Assembly: GCA_009741485.1 (NCBI GenBank)
Contig: CM019216.1
Location: 24,961,119-25,025,118 of the forward strand
Direction of reading: 5' to 3'
DNA from: Malurus cyaneus samueli
Lineage: Eukaryota; Chordata; Aves; Passeriformes; Maluridae
Length of the DNA stretch: 64,000 nucleotides
The position numbers and the translations under genes are program-made. The stretch's first letter is position 1, and each line of letters opens with the position of its first letter. Below are positions 25,480 to 36,100 of this stretch, one piece after another. A model generated the notes under the pieces. It was not told the DNA's origin. It ran no database searches and saw only the letters and a program-made list of their open reading frames with translations.

Positions 25480-26480
25480 TGATACAGAGCAGGAACATAG
25501 TGAATCAGACCAGTGCTCCATCGGCCCAGATTTTGTCTACAACAGAGGTGGAGGGAAAACCTCTTTTGCAAAATCTATGTCCCATCAAGCCTCCCAGCAA
25601 GCAGAACTGTCTAATCAGACACGATAGATTGTATTTCCCTGACTGGTTAATTTGTCATTTATTGATGGACCTGTTGTCTGTGATGTGCCTAATTTTTCTG
25701 AACCTACTACAAGATGACCTGACCCCACAGCCTTTTGGGGCAGCAAGTTTTAGGGTTTCTCTGCTTCCCAGGAAAGAAGTACTTTATTTTCTTCCAAATA
25801 TTTATCTGTTTTTTTTTTTTTTTTTTAATTTTTTTTAATTATATTTTTTTATTTTTACATGTCCCCCCACTTATTTCACTACAGAATTTGGGGAATAGAT
25901 TTTACGTTTAACTTGCTCTACCACTGCAGGAGTTTTCTAAATCTTAATTACACCCCCCTCAGTTTTCCCTTCTTCAAAGGGAATAGTTTCAGCCCTATAA
26001 ATATCTCCTCACATGCCAACTATTCAATTCACACAACATTGGTTACTCTGTGTAGCTTTTCTAACTCTACTCATGCTCCTTGATGTGCAAGGTCCAGAAC
26101 TGTGCATTATAACCATTGTATGACTCCACCTAGGTTTTATGTAGCTAGGAAATCCTGTCCTCTGTCTTTCCCCTCATACTCTTCCTGATCATGCCCAGCA
26201 GGTTTTTTTGCTATTCTTTGCTGTGACTGTAGATTGAGACAATGACTTCAAGACAACTGTCAATAATTGTTGCAAATCTTTCCTGAATTGCAACTGACAA
26301 TTGAATTCAGCTGTATGAAACTGTTTCTCCCTGGAATATTAACTTACACTGAAGCTGATCTGCCACCTGAAGCTTATCTGCTACCTTTTTACTTTCTCCA
26401 TTTTGTGAGGTCATGCTGGCATTTGTCAAATACAAAGAATTCACTGAGCCTCTCTCAAACCCTGTTTGAGTGCACATTTT
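25480..26480 (-). mobile_element. Ancient CR1/L3-like LINE fragment, 3' part
   Basis: The left end (AATCAGACCAGTGCTCCATCGGCCCAG, near 25503-25530) is the reverse complement of the 3' end of an old CR1 lineage common in reptiles and birds. Further right, GGTCCAGAACTGTGCATTAT, AATTGAATTCAGCTGTAT and CATTTTGTGAGGTCATG match its coding part in the expected order. A T18 tract at 25809 interrupts it. It is far more diverged than the other CR1 copies. Frames on the plus strand within it are incidental. Confidence 0.55.
25809..25860 (+). repeat. T-rich tract with T18
   Basis: T18 followed by AATT-separated T runs, inside the ancient CR1 copy. Confidence 0.85.
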
Positions 26481-27454
26481 ACACTTTTGCTATCTAGTAA
26501 TCCCACCAATTCCCTACCTGACTTCCAAACTTTGATAGATGTGAAGACATTTTTATAAGTTAGAGTGTTCTTTAAAATTTGTGTTTCAGGTTTTTGGATT
26601 TCCTGCCAACATTTTGAACTTTTTTATCACTTCCACGTGGGCAAGTTCTCCATTTGTTAAAATGCCATTTTTCCCTTGTCACAGCTTTAAGTTTCCTTCT
26701 TAAGCCAATCAGGAATTTGGAACACTTTGTGTTCTTCAGCTGTAACACACATTTTACCTAGGCTTTTAACATTATCTGCTTCATACCCATTAATATGCTT
26801 GTGGGCCTCACTTTTGTAGTTTCTTTTTCTGAAACTGAATATAATAATTCAATATTTCTGGGGTGTAGGATAGACTCTGTTGTTAGAACACCTGTGACGC
26901 AAGGGCAGATATGATTTCAGCTGATAGGATTTTCTCCTGTGTAAGAGATGAGAAATATGCCCATCAGTTGAATGTCCTCAGAGGGCTTAGCACTTTGGGG
27001 GTGGAACACCTTTTCAACATTCTTGTAGGTCTCATCCATTTCTCTACCTCTCCAGTTTATATTATCTATTTTTTCATTAATTTCTATTGAAAAAACTCTC
27101 TAATTCAGTCACTCTGACTTAAAATGAACTTCCTATCTCATGATCAGGAGGTCCCTGAAGTATTACACACACTGAAATTGTCCCATGGGTCTGTAATTAC
27201 AGATACACTGCTTTGCAGAATAAAGCAGCCATCTCACTCTCCTCCTGCTCTTTGATTTACCTATCTGCATCTTGAGCATAATCCACATTATTTTTGCAAG
27301 TTAACATTAGTTTATCTCCTTTCAAGAAATTACTTACTTTACTAAATGTTTTTTTTAACTCTTTCTTAAATACAGTGGTTAGCAATAGGTAAAAATACTC
27401 AGGAGTGTGAAAAAGTCTCAGGGAGGCACCAGGAGCATCCACCTGATCTGAGAG

Positions 27455-27490
27455 TCTTTGTATATCCATCAGTCTTTGTACATCCATCAG
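27455..27490. repeat. Tandem duplication, 2 x 18 bp
   Basis: TCTTTGTATATCCATCAG is followed directly by TCTTTGTACATCCATCAG (one mismatch). Confidence 0.9.
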
Positions 27491-28389
27491 CCACACCCTT
27501 GTCTTTTGGGCAATCTGGCTAGTCCTGATGAATAAATATTTATTTGCTTGAAGTAGCCTCACATGTGCATAAGTTGTGGTGCCTTTGTGCATAAAATTAG
27601 TTGTTTTTCCTGATTTCTCACTTGTTTCTATATTTTATGAAAATAGAGATAAAATATCAGTAAAACCAGACAAAACGATTCTAGGAGGCAGTCTGATCAC
27701 AGATTTCTATCAGATACAAGCCAAACCACCAACAAGCTGAATATTCTCCTGTGCAAAGACTCAAAATGCTTTCTGCTTCCTTTTTGACAGGATGAGACAG
27801 ACTTAACTGAGCATGGAAGAAGCACATCTGTCAATCATGTCCCATCAGTCATAGCAAAGAAAAAAGAAGCAAAAAAAAAGTAAGAAATAATGTCTATTAC
27901 TAACCATAATTGCTATTACTGCACATATTATTAATCCATGTTTATCAGAGAGAGAAGATCAATTTTCCATTATGTACATTCATTTTACCATTTTGAAAAG
28001 ATGCAAATTTCAAAGGAAATCATATGTATTGAAATTGATTCTGTTACTCATTTTTGAGTGAATTCCATAAATGAAAAAGCAATGAAAACTGTAGTAGATA
28101 GGGAAGTTCTAATATATACACTCCATAATAGATATACAAAAGGTATAGGCTATAACTATAAAGATATAAAGTGCTTATTTTTTACCTAAAAGTATTAGAC
28201 AACCAGAGAAAATTTTGAAGTGTATTTTCTTTCAAACTCTATTGCAACACAGATGACAATGCAAAAGCCCAGGGTAAGAAACTACAAAGGAAGAATCCAA
28301 GGTAAAACGTAAAGGGAAAAAAACCAAGAACGCTTAGGGAAATACATATACACACACAAATATATTTTATTTTTAAATTGGTTATTTGA

Positions 28390-29330
28390 ATCATCGTAGT
28401 TGCTGACCTTGCAATGACCACCCAGCCATTCTCTCACTCTCCCTCCTCCTACATGACAAGGAAAGAAAACAAGATGACAAAGACCCTAGATTGATATGGA
28501 CAGAGAGATCCCTTACCATTTACTGTGACAGACAAACAGATTTGACATGGGTAAAATAATAATTTAGGTTCTTGGAACTAGAGATAGATTTTGGGTCAGT
28601 GAGAAACAGAAAGAAAACCTAAATCCACACCCCACTTCTTCCCAGGCTCAACTTCACTCCCCTATTTTAAAGTTTTCTACTTCCTCCTTTTACATTGAGA
28701 AGTTCAGATGGGGTGGGAGAAGGGGATTGTAGTTTGCACCACTCCTCTCTCTGCTCCTTCCTTCTCCCACTTTTCCCCTGTTTCAGTGTGGGTTGTCTTT
28801 ATGTGCTGCAGGGTGGGACTGCTCCTGCACGGGCTCCTCTCTCTGTCACAGTTCCTGCCTTGAGCTGCTCCTGTCTGGGCACTCCTGGGCTGCACCTCTT
28901 TCAGGGCAGCGTGGCTCTTCCATGGGATGCTGTGCAGATATCTGCTCTGGCATGGTCCTGTCCACGGATTATCATGCTCCATCATGATTTTCTTCAGGGG
29001 CTACAGCTTCAGCAATCCCTCCTGCAGTGCCTCGAGCTCATTTTCCCTCTCCTTTTTCAATGACTTTGGATACTGCCTGGTTGTTTCTCACACTTCTTTT
29101 CCCCCTCACTGCCCTTTCTGCTGGGCAGAAATTTCTGATTTTCTACTCTTTCTTAAATGCATTTCTACAAATGTGCTATCATCTTGAGTGAGAGGCTCAA
29201 CTCTTCCCTGCAGCTAGTTGGTTGGAACTGACTCAAAGGGATGATTTCCAGCAAGGAGCAGCCCCTGCCCTATTCTCACAGAGAATTCCCACCGCCCCCC
29301 TTCTAAACAAAATCTTGGCTACTACACCAA
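28390..29330 (-). mobile_element. LTR of an avian endogenous retrovirus (family B), near full length
   Basis: About 940 bp of G/C- and pyrimidine-rich sequence. The left end (AGTTGCTGACC, CACTCTCCCTCCTCC, AGAGATCCCTTACCATTTACTG, GCTCAACTTCACTCCC) is the reverse complement of the LTR end seen at 22.1-22.3 kb. The centre has degenerate repeated GTGGG.../GGGCTGCA... units typical of this family. The right part (CAATGACTTTGG, GTTTCTCACACTTC, CTTTCTTAAATGCATTT) matches its promoter-side half as I remember it. The element is oriented minus, the same direction as EYS, so its promoter, if alive, would face the downstream exons, though it looks old. Open frames on both strands at 28.7-29.2 kb fall inside it and are not genes. 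Confidence 0.65.
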
Positions 29331-30267
29331 ATGAATTGCATAGCCCTTAATACAAAGAAATGTAACTTCAAGTGAAGAAAAAAAAAAGTTATCTGGATTA
29401 AATCATGACTATTTTTAAAACAAAGTGGCTGAAGTTACTCTAGAAAAAAACAATTACAGAGCATAAGCCTACCATGATTATTGTGATATGCATACCCCTG
29501 CATAGTCAGAAAGCCTAGCTGATCACCCTAAGAATTGCATAGGCATGATTTATATCTAAGCAGGATGAATGCAGTGATAGAACCTTTAAAATATGACACT
29601 TGCAGCATAGTGTAATCTGGAAGTGACATTGCATGCAAATAGAATGACTACCAAAAAGTGAAGCTGTTACTCTGACAGACTTATCTGTCAAAGGTATATG
29701 CATATTGTTTCTTCCTATGAATTTCTAATCTGTGCATTTTCAAACATCTCACTATGAAATATGGCTATCTTTTGAATATAATTTTATGAAGTTGTCTACA
29801 GGTCATTTAATCTCTCATTCTCTTAAAATGGAGAAAAGTGTAAATCATGGATGTTGCTAAAGAAAATATTACCCAAGGGTATTCTGTATCAGCACTGGCA
29901 ACAACTGATAATCATACAGATTTGTAATACCATATTATATCATGATGGGCACTCTGTAGAGCTGAATTACTTATTTTCTGACTTTTTCTTTCTGTAAAGG
30001 AAGTTGGAAGCTAATATTCCAGCTAGAATTACTCCTTGTGTGAGACTTCCATGCATTTTCAACACAAAAGTTATACTATATGGAATATGAGATATTTTTA
30101 GTTAAGTATTAAGTTTAGTTTAGTTAGTAGTTTAAAAATAAAAATTTGAAAGCCCTGCATTCATACATGAGTTAAAAAGAGTTCCTATACATTTTGGAAT
30201 TTTTTTTTGACAATTTTTAACAATTCAGCAGCACAATATTAGAAGCCAGAAAGCTTGAAGGAAGATT

Positions 30268-30297
30268 CATGCCAGACTTTCTCATGCCAGATTTTCT
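30268..30297. repeat. Tandem duplication, 2 x 15 bp
   Basis: CATGCCAGACTTTCT is followed directly by CATGCCAGATTTTCT (one mismatch). Confidence 0.9.
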
Positions 30298-30698
30298 CAT
30301 GAGACCAAACTCATTTAAAAAGATCATATCCCAAGATTAGATTAAACTCTGTTTGGCAGAAAATGTAAAAAGGACTTAATCAATTCAGTACTTTCTGCAA
30401 AGTGTAGTCAATATTGTAAAGACAACAGTCTTTACAATCGTTCTGCCAGATGTAGTCACCTTCTACAAATTGGTTTGCTGACCATGGTAATCTGCACAAA
30501 ATTTATGCATACCTTCTTGTCCACAGCCATCCCCCATGAAAGCATAAAACTATTAATGAACTTCAGAAGAGGAAGTGGGCAGTGTATTTAGTACTTCATG
30601 GTTTTGTATCATAGAATTCTACAGTTGCCTGGATTTTGAAATTTTAAAGACAAGTCATGGCCACTTTCAGTGTAGAGCATTGCACCTTGAGGCTTACT

Positions 30699-30764
30699 AT
30701 GCAAATAGGCAGCTAAGCTACAGGAAATGAGACCCAAACATGCAAATTAGCTAATTATGCAATT
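30699..30764. promoter_or_regulatory. Octamer/homeodomain motif cluster (candidate enhancer)
   Basis: Two exact ATGCAAAT octamers (30699-30706, 30740-30747), a TAATTA core (30752-30757) and an ATGCAATT near-octamer (30757-30764) lie within 66 bp, inside the 11 kb EYS intron about 240 bp downstream (gene orientation) of the 79 bp exon. ATGCAAAT is the POU-factor octamer and TAATTA the homeodomain core. Function is inferred only; AT-rich DNA produces such words by chance. Confidence 0.25.
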
Positions 30765-31000
30765 CATCCTTAACTGCGGGACAAATGATTTTCAGGCACT
30801 GTTGGCTTAGCTTGCTGTGGCTTTTCAGATTTATCATTTACACGTCACCTTTAAACTTCTTTCAACACTTTGTTAATTGTCTTTTCTAATGCAGTGTCAT
30901 ATAGGCAAAAACAATGCACTTTTCAGAATGGACTTTAAACAACTGAATTTCTGTCATATTGCCTTTTCCCTAAAATGAAAAAAACTTTGTAAAAACATAC

Positions 31001-31079
31001 ATTGATATTTATGTCACATCTTGAGCTGGTCCATCCTGCTTCACAAGAGCATTGATACCCATCAATGAGATCTATACAT
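31001..31079 (-). CDS. EYS: EYS short internal exon, EGF-like repeat (human exon 21 equivalent)
   Basis: A 79 bp exon, easily missed because no start codon or long open frame marks it. It has a TTTCAG acceptor and an AAT|GTATGT donor. One base completes the arginine codon of LHGR, then 26 codons encode CIDLIDGYQCSCEAGWTSS, a final RC, and DININ. It closes the EGF domain started in the preceding exon and ends exactly on a codon boundary (phase 0), so that ...NIN joins EC of the next exon to make a standard NINEC motif. Human EYS has an exon of the same length here, with CTELINEYPCSC in the corresponding place. The intron before it is only 523 bp and the one after it is 11.1 kb. Identification depends on the exact frame join to both neighbours. 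Confidence 0.93.
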
Positions 31080-31602
31080 CTGAAATACAAAAGAGTGTTA
31101 TTCAGATGAAGCTATGTAATTCCAGATTCAGCACTAGTAGTATCATTCCATGGATTTCAAAATAGTGGTCTGATGTAACCTAATGCAATCCATGGTAATT
31201 TCATTAGTTTTAATAATGGATCTCAAATGTGTATATTATGGGTGCTGAGATAATTTTGGAAGGATTCTGATTGTCACATTACAAGATGTTTTCCCATTTC
31301 AACCTGTTGGCATGTAACAGTTAAAGATTCACTTTTATTTGTATTAAATTCTAATTAATCCACACTTACTGAATGCTAGTTATGTTAATGAAAAAAAATG
31401 CAAGAGAAATTTAGATAATGTAAGTATATTACATTAGCTTAAGCAGGCAACATCTGTCAACTTTAAGTGTGCTTGTACCCTTACTTTATGGAAGAACATA
31501 ATTAAAAGCATATTTGTCAATCTTCCCATATCATTAAACCTTAAATATTTCTAGTTAGGTACATTATCATGGAGATAATAATAGTTAAATAAAAATAGGC
31601 AC

Positions 31603-31774
31603 CTTCCATGAAGACAAGGATTTGGCAAGCATTCATTAACATTTATCTCACAGTTTGCTCCGATGAAACCTCTCTTACAGTGACACTTGTAGGAACTGAT
31701 GCCATCAATGCAACTTCCATTGTTGAGGCAAGGAGAAGACATACATTCATCTATATTTACTTCACATCTATCAC
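31603..31774 (-). CDS. EYS: EYS internal exon, EGF-like repeats (human exon 20 equivalent)
   Basis: 172 bp exon preceded by a run of T and a TACAG acceptor, ending GGAAG|GTGCCT. Two bases complete the glycine codon left open by the previous exon, 56 codons follow, and AG remains (entry phase 1, exit phase 2). It ends one EGF domain (DRC), contains a complete one ([31 protein letters not shown]) and starts another with [10 protein letters not shown] and LHGR. The next cysteine is supplied by the following exon, so this domain has an unusually short second-to-third cysteine loop (CLHGRC), a feature also present in human EYS at this position ([12 protein letters not shown]). That shared oddity supports orthology. 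There are no stops. Confidence 0.95.
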
Positions 31775-32394
31775 CTGTAAAAAAAAAAACCAGAAAATGA
31801 GACTGATTTTTAGCTTCTAAACTCAAAGCAACTAACAGTTTATTTATTAATATTAATATTTCCACAAAATTGCTTTTAGTTACATAGATTGTAAGTATTG
31901 TTCATTATATTCATCATAAAGAATATTCAACTAGAATTACCTACAGGTGTAAATGTCAAAAAGGTTATATTGAAATATATGATGAATGATAAATATAAAA
32001 TTATGACCTCTGTAATTGTGGCAAGGGAAGAAGGATTTAACTACCAGCTGGCAAGCAATGAAGAAAGTGAAATTTCAAGATTAACTTCATTACACAGTTA
32101 TCAGTTGAATAGCACAGATTTCCTGTAAGAGGAATACAGAACTAAAATATATGTCTTGTGGTGGTCTAACTGTAATACTTATTTTCTCAAAATGAAATTG
32201 AAATTCTGGGGCTTTCGATTAATGACGGAAGAGATAAAATTCTTTGAAGTTTTTCAGAAGACATTCACTGGGAGTGAGATGGTGGCGCACTTTTATGCTT
32301 GTAAGTGCCACAACGTCCAGCTAAATATCTCAAAGATATTAGTATTTTACAGAAAACTAACTGACAAACACCATGTGCACAGGTCTCTTTGTAG

Positions 32395-32530
32395 GCAGTT
32401 ACTGCCCACTGCTCGGGAGGCAGCTAAGCACCACAGAGCTGCTTGCCCCCACAGCAGGAGGGGGGGAAGAAACACAAGGTAAATATGAGAAAACTTGTTG
32501 GTTGTGATGATAGTTTAATAGGTGGGTCTT
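32395..32530 (-). mobile_element. LTR terminal fragment, same family as the left-edge LTR (family A)
   Basis: A G/C-rich block in AT-rich intron. CAGCTAAGCACCACAGAGCTGC, followed shortly by GAGAAAACTTGTTGG and GATAGTTTAATAGG, matches the reverse complement of the 3' (R-U5) end of the family A LTR, where the sense strand reads ...TATCTCAACCCAC...TTTTCTC... The copy therefore runs on the minus strand, and only about the last 135 bp is recognisable. The U3 portion that should continue to the right is absent or too degraded. It lies about 620 bp upstream (in gene orientation) of the 172 bp exon. Confidence 0.65.
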
Positions 32531-33094
32531 GGTTTAAAACAATTCAAAAGAGAACACTCTGAAATGAGTTTCAGTAATCATTGATAATTATTCCATATTC
32601 ACATGTGCTTCCATTACAACTTAATCTGTTGAGAAATTAAAAATTATATTTCCTTTGCAACTTTGTGCATTGTTTATTAAAAGTTGTGCATCATGAGAAG
32701 TAATTAAGGTTAGATTCTGCCAAGTATGACTGACTCTGCTGGAAAGAAAAGGAAAATCTTGTCATTGTATCTCCATATTTTGCCCTCCCTAGAAAAGCTT
32801 GAGCAATAGGAAATATGGACCTTTAATCCTGCCAGTGTTAAAAGTTTCAGATATATGTAAAGAGTAAAAGTCCATTTTGTCATTTCCACCCTAAAAAGAA
32901 TTTCTGAGATTTCTTGTGAATAAAATCTATAATAATTATAGTAATTATGGTATAATTGGGTTAAAGATGGAAATGAATATATATATCATGGAAAAATTAC
33001 TAGATTTATTAAAAACCCAAACAACTAAATAAAGCGAGGGCATTAGGTTTATTAAGTTTAAAGACTGAGGAGAATAAAGACTCTTCAATTATGG

Positions 33095-33102
<8 letters not shown>

Positions 33103-33138
<36 letters not shown>
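33103..33138 (+). repeat. Poly(T) tract, 36 bp
   Basis: Thirty-six T after a short TTTTTTC lead. Flanks show no recognised element or target-site duplication. Confidence 0.95.
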
Positions 33139-33141
<3 letters not shown>

Positions 33142-36100
33142 GAGTAATAAAAGGATTTTAGTGCTGTTTGAGAAGATTAAAAATTCAAGATACCAATTTA
33201 GGAGAACTGATTAATTTTGAAAGAGGAAAAGGAAACCATAGAATTTTGTGCAAAAACAAAGTCAATGACAAGGAAATATACATATAAAACAAAGTCATGG
33301 ACAAGGAAAAAGAATGATAGAAAAAGATTGCTGAGAGCACACTCAAAAATGGAAAAAGAACAGTAAATTAGCATGCTATACTGATTTATACATGATACAA
33401 GAAAAAAGAAAAAAATGTTGGTCCTTCTCTGGTAACTGAAATTTTTACATCCTGTTGAAAAGAGAACTGAGAGAAAAGATGTCCTTTCAGAATTGCTCAG
33501 CAGCACCTAGTTACCTTGTTGAATTTAATTTTAGTATCAAACATTATAATACTATTGACAACCCCTTGTGACTATTCAATGCGATTTCACAATAGACAGA
33601 TGTTAATCAAAGATCAATTAATAGGTTTATTATATGTATAACCAATAATGAAGCCAATTATGTGCGTAAGAATGTTGTATAGCATAAATCTAATGAACAA
33701 AAATTAACTAATGTGAGCAGAAATACTTCAAACCATATTGCAGAGCATATTCCAATTACAGAAACAAAATGAATTATTTGCTAAATAATTTCAGCTTAAG
33801 AGTTAAAACCCTAAGAAGTGGAAAATGAGGAGCAAGAATATTTCATGCCAATGTATCAGAGAAATTTTTAATTACATTGATAATCTTTGTGAAAAATCTT
33901 TCAATTTGTAGATTAATTTCAGCTTTTAGTGCCATATTTTCATGAGTTTAATTGGTTTAATCAATGGGGTTTTTTACATTCAATTGTGGTTTGTTTCTTT
34001 TTAAAAATAACTTATCTAACAGTGGTCTTCATTACTGCTATGATTCTTAGAATTATTTAATTGTAAGCAATTATAAATCATCAACAGGAGTTATGGAAAG
34101 ACACAGTAAAACAATACTTAACATTTAGTAATTCACAACTTCATTATATATCTTCCATAATTTGGATAGATATATATATATTCAAAGATATTCCATTTTG
34201 ACCATGATTGAGCATGGCAAATGATAACTCTTGGCTGACTTTTCATACAAGAAAAAAACCAAGAAAATAATACAGAGCAAAAAAATATATTGACTGAACT
34301 ACCTGGAATAAAAAGCAATGTAAAGATAAACTGGTGTATGGAAAAATAATGTAAAGCACGTCATATTTAAAGAAAAAACAAGCTGGGATGTCAGCAAGGT
34401 GAAAAAATGAGGTATTTTGCCTACTAAAGAAAGACACAGAAAATACATCTTGAAAAAGTATGATATGTAATAATTTCTAATAGCTATTAGTTTATTTCCA
34501 TAGCTTTTGAAATACTTTGTTATAAATACATTTTCTGAATACAAAACATATTACAAATGAATACTTTTCTCTTCTTAGAAGACACTTTTAAGCAAAATTT
34601 GTCTTTCATCTACAACAAATAGCTTTGTTACAGTGTACTTCAATCATCATGCTCTAAAACAGCCCTCTTACAAATCTAGAAAAACACTTAAAAATAGCAA
34701 CTGACTGCAAAGAACAAGTACTCATTTTGCCACATTGTCATTAATCTTGTGAACAGCATGAGGTCCTTTTAACATCATTTCAGTATTGTCTCATTCAGCC
34801 TTTTATGAGTAAATAACCTGTTAACAAAAGTTTTCTATGTGTACGGCATGGAAAACTAGGGCTGATAAGGTCACTGAGCTTGTTTTTGTTGATTTCATCT
34901 TAAGTAAGATTTATTATAGCTCAGTGACTAGTACCAGAGATTTAGATTTTCTATTTCTATTGTACTTTGTGTCAGTAATAGATTTATTTCAGGCAATTAT
35001 TTCACCTACATCAAGTCATGTTAAATTGGTGCTGATTGGACTGCAGAAAATTTAAAAGGTTGCCATCTATTTTGAGGTATCTTTGTTTAGACAAGGTATG
35101 ATATCAACTCTGACTGGAAAAGCAAAGAGAATTTTACAAGATAAGACTAGGCCACAGGAAACAAAGCAATTAAAACAATTTTAAAAATTAATTTGCTTGG
35201 TCTGAAACTTTGACATTTGCTTTCATTAAATATCAATTTGGGATCTTAGATATGCATGCATGGCTTTTGATAATTATATGTCCTCATTTAATTTAAAAGC
35301 AAATGCAAGTACCAGTGGGATACAAAATAGAAAAACGTCATGTGCCTGTTACTTAGATATTTGAACTTCAGACTAGAGCATGATTTCCTTTTTCTCTTTG
35401 TTTGAAGGAACATGATACTGATAATTATTTCCCGAGTCTTGGGCTCTGCTTGGGTTTTGCTTTATAACTTCTTGGTCCCCAGGCTGCCAGCAACAGCTTG
35501 GCAGTGGCTCCCAGACACTCCATACCCCCAAAATCCCATGCACACAGGGGCCATGGTTTGTTAGGCAATGACAAGCCACACCTTAAGATATAGCAGTTAA
35601 GACGACTTATTTAGTTCACAGTTGAATAAATTTTAAAAAAGGGATGTTGAACAAGATAAATCTGAACATGGTGCAAATAAAATCTATTAATTCATGTCTG
35701 ATTATTCCAAACATCATGAGAAAAACAACATAGTTGTCAATATTTCCAGGGAAGGCAATGTGACATTGTCACACTGTAGCTGAACAAGCTGCAAATATCA
35801 ATTCAATATCTATGTCATTCTAACTTCAATTTTAAGAACACAGGATTTAGTGTGATCAATTATGTTATTAAAATTGAAGAAAACTTCTAAAACTAAAAAA
35901 TAAACCTAAAAACTTGCAAGTGAAAGACATCTTTATGAAATAAAATATCTCTCATTTGAACTAGTACAGTTCAATATGGAGAAAATAATTACATGTGTAT
36001 ATTGCACTGAATATAATATGTATATATTTCCTATCTTTTCCATATTAATATTTTCTATATTCATTTCTACTTTTCTATATTTTCTAGTGTCCATTTCATT

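Larger units (their letters stand above)
19930..31000 (-). other. EYS: EYS intron between the 79 bp and 200 bp exons
   Basis: 11,071 bp GT-AG intron (donor GTATGT at the right end, acceptor TTTTCTCAG at the left). It holds two LTR copies of one family in opposite orientation, a long ancient CR1 fragment, A tracts, and an octamer-motif cluster near 30.7 kb. The open frames inside it look random or fall inside repeats. Stretches at 20.4-22.0, 22.3-25.4, 26.5-28.3 and 29.4-30.6 kb hold nothing I recognise. Confidence 0.85.

Noticed and set aside
28695..29187. Overlapping frames on both strands at 28.7-29.2 kb
   Set aside because: They lie wholly inside the minus-strand LTR, whose G/C- and pyrimidine-rich sequence has few stops.
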